NCBI RefSeq assembly: GCF_003626575.1
Contig: NZ_RBDY01000039.1
Location: forward strand, 1-60,812
DNA: 60,812 bases
Source of the DNA: Streptomyces radicis
GTDB lineage: Bacteria; Actinomycetota; Actinomycetes; Streptomycetales; Streptomycetaceae
Direction of reading: 5' to 3'
A program made the position numbers and the translations under genes. Under the pieces are notes generated by a model, which worked only from the letters and a program-made list of their open reading frames with translations, was not told the DNA's origin and made no database searches. Shown here piece after piece: positions 50,201 to 58,476 of the stretch (its first letter is position 1; every line of letters starts with the position of its first letter).

Positions 50201-51418
50201 ATGACCTTTCATGTCGATTCGGAGACCGGGCGGCTACGGCGAGTGATCCTCCATCGCCCCGGTCTCGAGCTCAAGCGGCTCACCCCGACCAACAAGGACG
50301 AGTTGCTGTTCGACGATGTGCTGTGGGTCCGGCGGGCACAGCAGGAGCACGACGTGTTCGCGGGCGTGCTGCGGGACCGCGGCGTCGAGGTGCACCTGTT
50401 CGGGGAGCTGCTGGCGCAGACGCTCGAGCTGCCGACGGCGCGGGCGCTGGTCCTCGACCGGGTCTTCGACGAGCGGGAGTACGGGCCGCTGGCGACCGAC
50501 CGGCTGCGGGCGGCGTTCGACGGGCTGCCGTCAGGCGAGCTGGCCGAGGCGCTGATCGGCGGGATGACCAAGCGCGAGTACCTGGCCGCGCACGACGAGC
50601 CGGTCTCGGTGCGCTTCCATGTGATGGGCCAGGACGACTTCCTGCTGCACCCGCTGCCCAACCACCTCTTCGCGCGCGACACGTCCGCCTGGGTGTACGA
50701 CGGGGTGGCGATCAACGCGATGCGGTGGCCCGCGCGGCAGCGGGAGAGCGTGCACTTCGAGGCCGTGTACAAGCACCACCCGCTGTTCGCGGGCTCCGCG
50801 CGGATCTGGTCGGACGGGCAGGGCGCCCACCCGTCGACGATCGAGGGCGGCGACGTGCTGGTCATCGGGAACGGCGCGGTGCTGGTCGGCCTGAGCGAGC
50901 GGACCACGCCGCAGGCCGTCGAGCTGCTGGCGCGGCGCCTGTTCGAGGCGGGCTCGGCGCGGGTGATCGTGGCCGTGGACCTGCCGAAGCGGCGGGCGTT
51001 CATGCACCTGGACACGGTGCTGACCATGGTCGACGGCGAGACGTTCACGCAGTACGCGGGGCTCGGGATGCTGCGCTCGTACACCATCGAGCCCGGCTCG
51101 GGCGACGAGCTGAAGGTCACCGACCACGCGCCCGAGCACATGCACCGGGCCATCGCGGCGGCGCTCGGCCTCGACCGGATCCGGGTGCTGACCCCCGTCC
51201 AGGACGTGCACGCGGCGGAGCGCGAGCAGTGGGACGACGGGTGCAACGTGTTGGCCGTCGAGCCGGGCGTGGTGCTGGCCTACGAGCGGACCGTGACGGC
51301 CAACACCCATCTGCGCGAGCAGGGCTTCGAGGTGATCGAGGTACCGGGCAGCGAGCTGGGCCGGGGCCGGGGCGGGCCGCGTTGCATGAGCTGCCCGGTG
51401 GAGCGCGACCCGGTGTGA
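50201..51418 (+). CDS. arcA: Arginine deiminase
   Basis: 405 residues. It hydrolyses arginine to citrulline and ammonia. Substrate and catalytic motifs: RLRRVILHRPGLELKRLTPT, LLFDDVLWVRRAQQEHD, PNHLFARDTSAWVYDGVAIN, HHPLFAGSARIWSD, the EGGDVLVIGNG loop, FMHLDTVLTMVD with the active-site His/Asp, and the catalytic Cys in GGPRCMSCPVERDPV. The ATG at 50201 is chosen over the longer open frame, which overlaps the pnkp relic. argF follows after 83 bp with its own promoter. Confidence 0.95.
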   Translation: MTFHVDSETGRLRRVILHRPGLELKRLTPTNKDELLFDDVLWVRRAQQEHDVFAGVLRDRGVEVHLFGELLAQTLELPTARALVLDRVFDEREYGPLATDRLRAAFDGLPSGELAEALIGGMTKREYLAAHDEPVSVRFHVMGQDDFLLHPLPNHLFARDTSAWVYDGVAINAMRWPARQRESVHFEAVYKHHPLFAGSARIWSDGQGAHPSTIEGGDVLVIGNGAVLVGLSERTTPQAVELLARRLFEAGSARVIVAVDLPKRRAFMHLDTVLTMVDGETFTQYAGLGMLRSYTIEPGSGDELKVTDHAPEHMHRAIAAALGLDRIRVLTPVQDVHAAEREQWDDGCNVLAVEPGVVLAYERTVTANTHLREQGFEVIEVPGSELGRGRGGPRCMSCPVERDPV

Positions 51419-51450
51419 GCGGAGGGCTTCGGGACCCCTCTACCGGGACT

Positions 51451-51484
51451 CTGCATAGACATGTAGGCTGCCGCATATAATTCC
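51451..51484 (+). promoter_or_regulatory. argF promoter with ARG-box-like repeats
   Basis: TATAAT (51476-51481) is a perfect -10 with a weak upstream TGCATA. CTGCATAGACATGTAG (51451-51466) and TGCCGCATATAATTCC (51469-51484) resemble two ArgR boxes (TGCAT/ATGCA-like words) three bases apart, covering the promoter. Binding by ArgR is inferred. Confidence 0.5.
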
Positions 51485-51501
51485 GACGCTACGGAGTCGA
51501 C

Positions 51502-52500
51502 ATGGCGACAGAGCTCACCGGCCGCCACTTCCTCAAGGAGCTCGATCTCACCCCCGGTGAGTTCCGCTCGCTCCTCGACCTGGCCGCCGAGCTGAAGGCG
51601 GCGCGGCGGCTCGGGGCCGAGAGCAAGGCGCTGACCGGCAAGCACATCGCGTTGATCTTCGAGAAGAGCTCGACCCGGACGCGTTGCGCCTTCGAGGTGG
51701 CCGCGGCCGAGCAGGGCGCGGCCACCACCTATCTCGACCCGGCGAGCTCACACATCGGCTACAAGGAGTCGGCCAGGGACACGGCCCGGGTGCTCGGCCG
51801 GATGTTCGACGCCATCCAGTACCGGGGCAGCGCGCAGCGGATCGTCGAGGAGCTCGCGGCGCACGCCGGGGTGCCCGTCTACAACGGGCTGACCGACGAC
51901 TGGCACCCCACGCAGATGCTCGCGGACGTGCTGACGATGACCGAGCACTGCAAGAAGCCGCTGGACGCGGTCGCGTTCGCCTACCTCGGCGACGCGAGGA
52001 ACAACATGGGGAACTCGTACCTCGTCACCGGCGCCCTGCTCGGGATGGACGTGCGGATCGTGGCGCCCGAGTCGCTGTGGCCCGACGCCGGGATCCAGGC
52101 CGAGGCGCGGCGCCTCGCGGCGGCCACCGGGGCGCGGCTGACGCTGACCGCCGACGTGGCGGAGGGCGTGCACGGCGCGGACTTCGTGGCCACGGACGTG
52201 TGGGTCTCGCTGGGCGAGCCCCTCGACACGTGGGACGAACGGATCGCGCTGCTGCGTCCCTACGCGGTGACGGGCGACGTGCTGCGGGCCTCGGGGAACC
52301 CCGAGGTGAAGTTCCTGCACTGCCTGCCCGCGTTCCACGACCTCGGGACCGAGGTGGGGCGGGAGATCACCGCGCGGCACGGCCTCGACTCACTCGAGGT
52401 GACGGACGAGGTGTTCGAGTCGGAGCACTCGGTCGTCTTCGACCAGGCGGAGAACCGACTGCACACCATCAAGGCGCTGATGGTGGCCACCCTGATCTAA
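51502..52500 (+). CDS. argF: Ornithine carbamoyltransferase
   Basis: 332 residues. It interconverts ornithine plus carbamoyl phosphate and citrulline. Carbamoyl-phosphate site FEKSSTRTRCAFEVAA; HPTQMLADVLT; ornithine/domain-closing motif MGNSYLVTGALLGMDVRI; VWVSLGEP; the catalytic Cys in KFLHCLPAFHD; and the C-terminal SEHSVVFDQAENRLHTIKAL. Its position after arcA suggests the catabolic (ArcB) role in the arginine deiminase pathway, but no carbamate kinase is in the window, so the anabolic role cannot be excluded. Confidence 0.95.
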   Translation: MATELTGRHFLKELDLTPGEFRSLLDLAAELKAARRLGAESKALTGKHIALIFEKSSTRTRCAFEVAAAEQGAATTYLDPASSHIGYKESARDTARVLGRMFDAIQYRGSAQRIVEELAAHAGVPVYNGLTDDWHPTQMLADVLTMTEHCKKPLDAVAFAYLGDARNNMGNSYLVTGALLGMDVRIVAPESLWPDAGIQAEARRLAAATGARLTLTADVAEGVHGADFVATDVWVSLGEPLDTWDERIALLRPYAVTGDVLRASGNPEVKFLHCLPAFHDLGTEVGREITARHGLDSLEVTDEVFESEHSVVFDQAENRLHTIKALMVATLI

Positions 52501-52590
52501 CCCGGCGCGCGTGGCCCGGCGCACGGCACGCGCCGTTCACCTGGCGCGGATAGGGTCGGCGCGCTTTGTCGCCCGTCCCAGGAGCCCTCC

Positions 52591-53763
52591 ATGTCCGATC
52601 GCGTCCCCCTGCTCACCATCGCCCGGGAGTGGGGGCGGATCGGTGTCGTCGGCTTCGGCGGGCCGCCCGTGCACATATCGCTGCTGCGCGACCTGTGTGT
52701 GAAGCGGCGCGGCTGGGTGTCGGCGCGGGACTTCGAGGACGGGATGGCCGCGGCCAACCTGCTGCCGGGCCCCGCCTCGACACAGCTGGCGATCCTGAAC
52801 GCGTGGTGGCTGCGCGGCGCGTGGGGCGCGGTGGTCGGCGGGGTGAGCTTCATCCTGCCGGGGCTGGTGATGATCCTGGCGCTGGCCGTGCTGTTCCTGG
52901 CCGGCGACCCGCCGCGCTGGGTGAACGGCGCGGCGGCGGGGGCGGGTTCGGCGGTGGCCGCGGTGGCGGTGTACACCGGCGCGCACATGCTGCCGGACAG
53001 CGCCCGGCGCGTGGAGGGGCGCGCGGCGCGGGCGCGGTGGGCCGGTTATCTGGCGGCGGGGACGCTCGCGGCGGTGCTCCTCGGGGTCTGGCTCGTGCTG
53101 GTGCTCATCGCCGCGGGTCTGGTCGAGGTGGCGGTGCGGGGCGTGCGGCGCTCGCGCGCGCGGGTGGCGCCCGGGAGCAACGGGCGGCTGTGGCTCCTGC
53201 TCGCCGCGGTGCCGGTGAGCGCGGTGCTGGCGTCGTTGTCCGCGCTGACCTGGGTCGCCTACAAGGTCGGGGCGCTCTCCTACGGCGGCGGCTTCGTGAT
53301 CATCCCGCTGATGCAGGCGGACGCGGTGGGGGCGCACGGCTGGATGACGAACGGGGAGTTCCTCAACGCCGTGGCGCTGGGTCAGGTCACGCCGGGGCCC
53401 GTGGTGCAGACGGTGGCGGTGGTGGGCTATGCCGCGGCGGGCCTTTGGGGCGGGCTGCTGGCGGCGGCGGTCGCGTTCGGGCCTTCATTTGTGATGATCA
53501 TCCTCGGCGGGGACCAGCTGGAGCGGGTGCGGGGGCTGCCCGCGGTGCAGGCGTTCTTCGACGGCGCGGGACCCGCGGTCGTCGGGGCCATCTGCGGATC
53601 GGCCGTGCCGCTCGCGCTTGCCCTCCAACACCCTTGGCAGCTGGGGCTTCTGGCGCTCTCGGGGGTCCTGCTGCTGGTCCGGCGCGTGGGGGTGGTGGGC
53701 ACGCTGCTGGCCGCGGGGGCGCTCGGTGTCGTCGCGGCGCAGGCGGGCCTGGCCGTCAGCTGA
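52591..53763 (+). CDS. chrA: ChrA-family chromate transporter
   Basis: 390 residues, two homologous ChrA halves. First half: GRIGVVGFGGPPVHISLLRD, AAANLLPGPASTQLAILNAW and a following GxxGAVVGGVSFILPG. Second half: YKVGALSYGGGFVIIPLMQA, GEFLNAVALGQVTPGPVVQT and FGPSFVMIILGG. These GGG/PGP motifs are diagnostic. Such proteins export chromate by antiport, but many have other substrates. AGGAG lies six bases before the ATG. Follows argF by 90 bp; not obviously functionally linked. Confidence 0.9.
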   Translation: MSDRVPLLTIAREWGRIGVVGFGGPPVHISLLRDLCVKRRGWVSARDFEDGMAAANLLPGPASTQLAILNAWWLRGAWGAVVGGVSFILPGLVMILALAVLFLAGDPPRWVNGAAAGAGSAVAAVAVYTGAHMLPDSARRVEGRAARARWAGYLAAGTLAAVLLGVWLVLVLIAAGLVEVAVRGVRRSRARVAPGSNGRLWLLLAAVPVSAVLASLSALTWVAYKVGALSYGGGFVIIPLMQADAVGAHGWMTNGEFLNAVALGQVTPGPVVQTVAVVGYAAAGLWGGLLAAAVAFGPSFVMIILGGDQLERVRGLPAVQAFFDGAGPAVVGAICGSAVPLALALQHPWQLGLLALSGVLLLVRRVGVVGTLLAAGALGVVAAQAGLAVS

Positions 53764-53797
53764 GGCCACGGACGCATACGGAGGAAGGGCGAGGCAT

Positions 53798-53847
53798 ACG
53801 TGAATTCACGTGAAGGACGCCGCATATTCGCGCACCCGATCTACACT
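53798..53847 (+). promoter_or_regulatory. Perfect palindrome and -10 upstream of the secreted trefoil gene
   Basis: ACGTGAATTCACGT (53798-53811) is a perfect 14-bp palindrome. TACACT (53842-53847) is a good -10, 31 bp further on. A transcript from here would have a leader of about 190 bases before the GTG at 54042; open frames within it have no recognisable domain. Confidence 0.45.
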
Positions 53848-54041
53848 GTGCGCCGTGGGGCGTTGCCATGATCCCGCACGACGGGCCGCTTTCCTCGGCG
53901 GGTCATGGACCGGCGTACGCCGTGGGCTTGGGGGCCGCGGCGGAAAGGGGGAACGGGCCGTCGCCGCATCCACGCACATCCCGCGGGCTGTTCCGGCCTC
54001 CCGCGCCGCCTGCCCGCGACCCGACGAACGAAGGACACCAC

Positions 54042-54686
54042 GTGAGACGTAAAGGCGCTCTCATCCTCACCCTCTCCGGTCTGTTGACGGTGTCGGCGCT
54101 CGGCGCGACGACGGCCTCGGCGGACGACTCCCCGGCCCCGGCCGAGGTCGCTCCCGAGGGCTGGCAGGTCGTCGACGACGCCCTGATGAACGAACTGCTG
54201 GTCAGGGCGGGCGAGGCCAGGCTCTCGGCGGAGGCCGACGAGCCGGAGGAGCTCCCCTGGGGCATCCAGTCGGTCACCAACGATCTCTTCGTCGCCTCCG
54301 AGCAGAGCTTCCGCGAGCCCAACACAGGCCTGCTGAGGGCCCGTTCCGAGGGCATCAACGGCAGCTGGGAGCTGTACGACCTCTACTGGAACGAGAACGA
54401 GACGCTGTCGATCCGTTCCACGGCGAACGAGAAGTTCGTCGCCGCCGAGCTCAACCGCACCGGCTCGGAGAAGGGGGTGCTCAGGGCCCGTTCCGAGGGG
54501 GTGAACGGCGGCTGGGAGCAGTTCATCCTGCTCTACCACGAGGTGACGGGGCGTTACGCCTTCCAGTCCGTGGCGAACGGCCTGGTCGTCTCGACCGAGA
54601 AGAACTTCACCGGGAACCTTCAGAACGCGCTCCGTGCGCGCTCCGACTGGATCAACGGCTCGTGGGAGGAGTTCTACCTCATCTGA
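54042..54686 (+). CDS. Secreted three-repeat beta-trefoil protein
   Basis: 214 residues. Sec signal KGALILTLSGLLTVSALGAT then TASA. An acidic N-terminal region is followed by three repeats, each with xxQSVxN.LFVxSE, then LRARSEGINGSWE, LRARSEGVNGGWE or LRARSDWINGSWE, spaced about 45 residues. This is a fascin/ricin-like beta-trefoil, probably a carbohydrate- or surface-binding module. No catalytic residues are seen. The GTG at 54042 (VRRKGAL) matches the start of the signal peptide. No partner genes. Ends at a strong terminator. Confidence 0.82.
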   Translation: MRRKGALILTLSGLLTVSALGATTASADDSPAPAEVAPEGWQVVDDALMNELLVRAGEARLSAEADEPEELPWGIQSVTNDLFVASEQSFREPNTGLLRARSEGINGSWELYDLYWNENETLSIRSTANEKFVAAELNRTGSEKGVLRARSEGVNGGWEQFILLYHEVTGRYAFQSVANGLVVSTEKNFTGNLQNALRARSDWINGSWEEFYLI

Positions 54687-54708
54687 CGGTGAGGCAGGCT
54701 CGCGCACA

Positions 54709-54740
54709 GGCCCGTGCGCCGCTTCGGCGGTGTGCGGGCC
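54709..54740 (+). terminator. Terminator after the trefoil gene
   Basis: GGCCCGTGCGCCGC (54709-54722), loop TTCG, GCGGTGTGCGGGCC (54727-54740): a 14-bp stem with three G-U pairs and a UUCG tetraloop, followed by TTCGGCTTTCC. Confidence 0.8.
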
Positions 54741-54809
54741 TTCGGCTTTCCGGGGGTTCGAACGGGTCGGGGGGCCAGCCGCTGTTCCGAGAAGGGTCGG
54801 CTTCCGCGG

Positions 54810-54845
54810 CGAGCCGCGCTGAGCCGCGTTGAGCCGCGCTGAGCG
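54810..54845. repeat. 10-bp tandem repeat
   Basis: GAGCCGCGCT, GAGCCGCGTT and GAGCCGCGCT follow without gap, then GAGCGCT starts a fourth unit. The array ends at the stop codon of the Lrp gene on the opposite strand. Confidence 0.55.
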
Positions 54846-54846
54846 C

Positions 54847-55296
54847 TCAGTCCGTGCGGGTGGGGCCGCGGTAGGGCAGGGTCTCGGTGTAGACGACGTT
54901 GGTGGTCGTCGCCCCGAACCGACTCAGCTCGTCGGCGACCTGCTCCAGGTGCCGCATCGAGGTGGCGGCCACCTTGAGGGTGTAGCAGTCGTCGCCCGTG
55001 GTGCGCAGGCACTCGAGGATCTCGCCGCGCTCGGCGAGGAGGCGGTGCAGCGGCTCGTGGCGGCTGCCCGGGTACTTGAGCCGGATCACGGCGAGGACGG
55101 CGAACCCCGCCTTCTCCAGGTCCACCTCGGCGCGGTAGCCGGTGATCACGCCGGTGGACTCCAGGCGGCGGACGCGTTCGGTGGCGGCGGACGCGCTCAG
55201 GCTCACCCGGCGGCCCAGCTCGGTCAGGGAGATCCGGCCCTCGCGCTGGAGCTCGCGGAGGATGGCCCAGTCGGTCGGATCGAGATCCACGGTCAT
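54847..55296 (-). CDS. Lrp/AsnC-family transcriptional regulator
   Basis: 149 residues. N-terminal HTH LDPTDWAILRELQREGRISL, TELGRRVSLSASAATERVRR; then the RAM ligand-binding domain with AVLAVIRLKYPGSRHEP, CLRTTGDDCYTLKVAATSMR and the last strands TNVVYTETLPYRGP. Normal length. It is divergent from the F420-type oxidoreductase across 94 bp and probably regulates it and/or itself in response to an amino acid. Confidence 0.92.
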   Translation of the reverse strand: MTVDLDPTDWAILRELQREGRISLTELGRRVSLSASAATERVRRLESTGVITGYRAEVDLEKAGFAVLAVIRLKYPGSRHEPLHRLLAERGEILECLRTTGDDCYTLKVAATSMRHLEQVADELSRFGATTTNVVYTETLPYRGPTRTD

Positions 55297-55377
55297 GCGC
55301 CCAATCTACCGGGATTTCCTCGGCGGACCGGCCGTGATACCCGGAGAACTCCCTTCAGGGCACGCGGGGTGCCGACC

Positions 55378-55393
55378 TAGATTGGGGCGCATG
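55378..55393 (+). promoter_or_regulatory. -10 element for a leaderless oxidoreductase transcript
   Basis: TAGATT (55378-55383) lies seven bases before the ATG at 55391. No Shine-Dalgarno sequence is between them. Typical leaderless spacing. Confidence 0.45.
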
Positions 55394-56251
55394 CAATTCG
55401 GCGTGAACGTGTTGAACTTCGGCCCCGGCACCGACCCCGGCACGCTGCGGGACTGGGCGCAGACGGTGGAGGGCCTCGGCTTCGACCTGCTGATGGTCTC
55501 CGACCACATCGCGGTGACCCCGGATGTGTCCGAGCACTATCCGGCGCCCTTCTACGAGCCGTTCACCACGCTGGCGTGGCTGGCGGGGATCACGCGGCGG
55601 GTGCGGCTCGGCACCACGGTGCTGATCATGCCCTACCGGCATCCGCTGCTCACGGCGCGGATGGCGGCGAACCTCAACGACCTCAGCGGGGGCCGCCTGG
55701 TGCTCGGGGTCGCGGTGGGCTGGGCGCGGCAGGAGTTCGCGGCGCTCGGGGTGCCGTTCGAGCGGCGGGGCGCGCTGACCGACGCGTATCTGGAGACGGT
55801 CCGCGCGGCATGGCGGGACGAGGCGGACTACCGGGCCGGGGACATCCCCGTGTGGGTGGGCGGCAACAGCGAGGCCGCGCTGCGCCGTGCGGTGCGGGCG
55901 GGCGACGCGTGGCATCCGCTGCGGACGACGCCGGGCTGGCTCGACGAGGCGGCGGCGCGGCTGAGCAAGGCGGCCGCCGAACGGGGCGGGCGCGCAACGC
56001 CGTTGGTGCCACGCGTCATCCTGCGGCTGACGGACGCGCCGGTCACGGGGCCCGACCGGCTGGCCGGGGAGGGCACGGTGGAGCAGGTGGTGGGGGACAT
56101 CGAGCGACTGCGGCTGCTGGGGGTCGAGACGGTGGTGTTCGACCCGTTCTCGGGCGACGTGAGCGAGACGGAACGCCCGCACGAGGCGTGGCGTTCGCTG
56201 GCGGCGATCGCGGCACATCTTCGGGAGTTCGGCGACAAGGAGACACTGTGA
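55391..56251 (+). CDS. LLM-class F420-dependent oxidoreductase
   Basis: 286 residues, luciferase-like TIM barrel. N-terminus QFGVNVLNFGPGTDPGTLRD, then GFDLLMVSDHIAV with the flavin-site His, TLAWLAGITRRVRLGTTVLI and LNDLSGGRLVLGVAVGWARQ, the RLVLGVGxGW motif typical for F420-binding members. IPVWVGGNSEAALRRAVRAG follows. In actinomycetes this clade mostly uses F420. Substrate unknown. The next gene starts in the stop codon. Confidence 0.88.
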   Translation: MQFGVNVLNFGPGTDPGTLRDWAQTVEGLGFDLLMVSDHIAVTPDVSEHYPAPFYEPFTTLAWLAGITRRVRLGTTVLIMPYRHPLLTARMAANLNDLSGGRLVLGVAVGWARQEFAALGVPFERRGALTDAYLETVRAAWRDEADYRAGDIPVWVGGNSEAALRRAVRAGDAWHPLRTTPGWLDEAAARLSKAAAERGGRATPLVPRVILRLTDAPVTGPDRLAGEGTVEQVVGDIERLRLLGVETVVFDPFSGDVSETERPHEAWRSLAAIAAHLREFGDKETL

Positions 56252-56757
56252 GCGACGAGATCACCGCGCGGCCCGCCGTGACGGAGGACGATCTGAAGCA
56301 TCTGCGGCGCTGCGTGGAGCTGGCCGAGGAGGCGCTCGACGCCGGGGACCAGCCGTTCGGTTCGGTGCTGGTCGACGGGGACGGCGCGGTGCTGTTCGAG
56401 GACCGGAACCGGGAGACGAGCCTCGCCGACGAGACGCGGCACCCGGAGTTCCAGGCGGCGCGCTGGGCCGCGGCCCAGCTGCCGCAGGAGCGGCGGGCCG
56501 CGGCGACGGTCTACACGTCGGGCGAGCACTGCGCGATGTGCGCGGCGGCGCACGCGTGGGTGGGCCTGGGCCGCATCGTCTACGCCAGCTCGACCGAGCA
56601 ACTCGTGGGGTGGTCGGCGGAGCTGTCCCTCGCCCCGTCCCCGGTCCGCCCGCTGGCGATCCAGGAGGTGGCCCCGAACATCCCGGTCTCGGGCCCGGTC
56701 CCCGACCTGGCCGAGGCGGTCCACGCCCTGCACCGCCGCCGCCTCAGCGGGAACTGA
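56248..56757 (+). CDS. Nucleoside/nucleobase deaminase
   Basis: 169 residues, CDA-fold Zn hydrolase. The active site has HPEF (HxE-type) in ADETRHPEFQAARWAA and the Zn site SGEHCAMCAAAHAWVGLGRI. VELAEEALDAGDQPFGSVLV is the typical N-terminal helix of guanine/adenosine deaminase relatives. The region VGWSAELSLAPSPVRPLAIQ is the C-terminal extension of the guanine/isocytosine-type enzymes. The GTG overlaps the oxidoreductase stop by 4 bases, so translation is coupled. Exact base specificity cannot be assigned. Confidence 0.85.
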   Translation: MSDEITARPAVTEDDLKHLRRCVELAEEALDAGDQPFGSVLVDGDGAVLFEDRNRETSLADETRHPEFQAARWAAAQLPQERRAAATVYTSGEHCAMCAAAHAWVGLGRIVYASSTEQLVGWSAELSLAPSPVRPLAIQEVAPNIPVSGPVPDLAEAVHALHRRRLSGN

Positions 56758-56842
56758 ACGGGCGGGGCCCCGCCTGGTATCCGCCGGAACGCAGGGTGAC
56801 GTACATGGCCCGACACGTGATCGGCGGGAGGGGGCCGGGGCC

Positions 56843-57121
56843 TTGGGGTGGGACGAGGAGTGGGCGGCCGTGCGGGCAGAAGCGGTCGCGGAGACGGCTC
56901 GAACGCGGCTGAACAGCCATGACTCCGCGAGCGGTGGGACGGTCGCCCCGGCAGATCTGAGCGTGCCACCCGGCGAGAGCGGCACCGGCTGGGGCGATGC
57001 CCTGTCCGACCTGGCCGATCGGCTCAACGAGCATGCCAACGGACTGCGGCTGGCCGCGTCCGGCATGACGGAGCCGGAGTACGACCTCGGCAGTGCGTTC
57101 CGGAGCTCGGGGACCGTCTGA
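56843..57121 (+). pseudogene. Shortened WXG100/ESX-associated-type protein
   Basis: A 92-codon frame with TTG start (MGWDEEWAAVRAEAVAETAR) continues after a gap as SGTGWGDALSDLADRLNEHA, NGLRLAASGMTEPEYDLGSA and stops at TSS-like FRSSGTV. The beginning and the middle match two parts of the Streptomyces MGWDEEW proteins linked to type VII secretion, but the WXG core helix pair and C-terminus are missing. Probably an internally deleted and truncated gene. GGAGGGG precedes the TTG. Confidence 0.5.
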
Positions 57122-57293
57122 TGCCGGAGCTTTGACGGGAGCTGCTCGATCAGGGCTTCTCCCCGCTGGGGGCGGCGGTGTCGTCGTGGCGAAGGCTGGC
57201 CGAGGCGTGCGAGACGGCCCGGGACAGCTCCGCCGCCAAGGAGATCGACACGGCTTCACCATCGACGGCTACCAGTCCGATCCCTCGGTGAGC
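57121..57293 (+). pseudogene. Remnant of a gene coupled to the WXG100-like gene
   Basis: An ATG overlaps the previous stop (TGATG, 57119-57123), but the frame ends after four codons (MPEL-stop). Beyond it, RELLDQGFSPLGAAVSSWRR and LAEACETARDSSAAKEID continue, then the apparent frame moves to HGFTIDGYQSDPSVSPADAR. This looks like a longer coiled-coil partner protein with a nonsense mutation and a frameshift. No function can be assigned. Confidence 0.4.
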
Positions 57294-57359
57294 CCCGCCG
57301 ATGCCCGGCGTGGAGCAGCAGCGGCTCTGACCGGGCCCCGGTCACCTCCGCTCCGGCGC

Positions 57360-57953
57360 TCATCCCGGGGCTTCTTCGGTTCGCGCCCTGACGCCTTCGA
57401 GGGCCAGGGTGAGAAGGCGGTCGGCGAAGGGGCGGTCGCCGTTTCCCGTCTGGGCGATCGCCGTGGTGAGGCCGATCAGCTCGTCGATGTCCACGTCCAC
57501 GCGGACGCGCCCGGCGGCCTGGGCGTCCTGGAGGAGGGGCGTGGCCGCCTCGTGGGTGGCGCGGTGCCACTCGGCCACCTCGGGGGTCTCCTCGTCGTGC
57601 CGGATCCGGTAGGCGGCGACGAAGGCGTCGCGCAGACCTCGATTCCGCGTGGTGTGGTCGATGACCAGGCGCAGCCATGCCGTCAGGGCCTCGCCGGTCG
57701 GCTCCTCGGCCCTCAGGTCCGCCGCCGAGGCGCAGAGGTGCTCGATCCGCTCGGCGTACACGGCCGCGATGAGCGCCTGACGGGTCGGGAAGTGCCGGTA
57801 CAGCGTGGCGTTCCCGACGTCGGCGGCGTGGGCGATGTCGTCGAGCGAGGTGTCGGCCCCCTCGGCGTTGAACGCGCGCTCTGCGGCGGCGAGCAGCCGC
57901 TCGCGGTTGCGCACGGCGTCCGCGCGGGGGCGGCGGGCCTGGGGGGCGGGCAT
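57360..57953 (-). CDS. TetR-family transcriptional regulator
   Basis: 197 residues. HTH: RERLLAAAERAFNAEGADTS, LDDIAHAADVGNATLYRHFP, TRQALIAAVYAERIEHL. The C-terminal helical ligand domain ends VDIDELIGLTTAIAQTGNGD. It is divergent from the NTF2-like gene across 97 bp that contain two near-identical operators. It most likely represses the small gene and itself. Confidence 0.92.
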   Translation of the reverse strand: MPAPQARRPRADAVRNRERLLAAAERAFNAEGADTSLDDIAHAADVGNATLYRHFPTRQALIAAVYAERIEHLCASAADLRAEEPTGEALTAWLRLVIDHTTRNRGLRDAFVAAYRIRHDEETPEVAEWHRATHEAATPLLQDAQAAGRVRVDVDIDELIGLTTAIAQTGNGDRPFADRLLTLALEGVRARTEEAPG

Positions 57954-57972
57954 CGGTGGAACCTCCTTGGCA

Positions 57973-58026
57973 AACGGGGACCATCCCCGTTATAGTAGCG
58001 GAGAGGAAACGGGGATGATCCCCGCT
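57973..58026. promoter_or_regulatory. Two TetR operators around a -10 element
   Basis: AACGGGGACCATCCCCGTT (57973-57991, perfect) and AACGGGGATGATCCCCGCT (58008-58026, one mismatch) share arms AACGGGGA-N3-TCCCCG. Centres are 35 bp apart. TATAGT (57991-57996) between them is the likely -10 for the rightward gene. The arrangement allows two dimers to shut the divergent promoters. Confidence 0.75.
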
Positions 58027-58050
58027 TGATGGTTTCCGGAGGTGTTCCCC

Positions 58051-58422
58051 ATGACCGAACCACTCGGGCCGGCCGAGGTGGTCGAGGCGATCAACGGCGC
58101 GCGCCGCGTCGGCGACTTCGACGCGGCGCTGGCGTACATAGCGGTCGAGTCGCTCGATCAGGGCGAGCGGGTCACGCGTGAGGACTGGCGGCGGAAGTGG
58201 GAGGCGATGCGCTCGGGCGTCGAAGGGCTGGAGATCACCACGGAGGGCAGCGTCGTGAGCGGCGACTGGGTCGCCAACCGCTACACGGTCCGCGGCGCCC
58301 ACACCGGCGACTTCTTCGGACAGGCGCCCACGGGCCGCGACTTCGCGATCACGGGGATGGACATGGTGCGCGTCCGCGACGGCCAGCTGGTGGAGCACTG
58401 GATGGTCGCGGAGGGCTTATGA
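58051..58422 (+). CDS. SnoaL/NTF2-like protein
   Basis: 123 residues, a cone-shaped SnoaL/NTF2 fold. The N-terminal helices PAEVVEAINGARRVGDFDAA and RVTREDWRRKWEAMRSG are followed by strands ITTEGSVVSGDWVANRYTVR, GHA-like GAHTGDFFGQAPTGRDFAIT, and MDMVRVRDGQLVEHWMVAEG, the typical ester-cyclase-like ending. The ATG at 58051 is chosen with GGAGG upstream. It may act on a ligand of the adjacent TetR; substrate unknown. Confidence 0.82.
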   Translation: MTEPLGPAEVVEAINGARRVGDFDAALAYIAVESLDQGERVTREDWRRKWEAMRSGVEGLEITTEGSVVSGDWVANRYTVRGAHTGDFFGQAPTGRDFAITGMDMVRVRDGQLVEHWMVAEGL

Positions 58423-58476
58423 CGACCGGCGAGGGACGCCACGGCGCCGATGACCCCACGGAACCGCTCCGCACAG

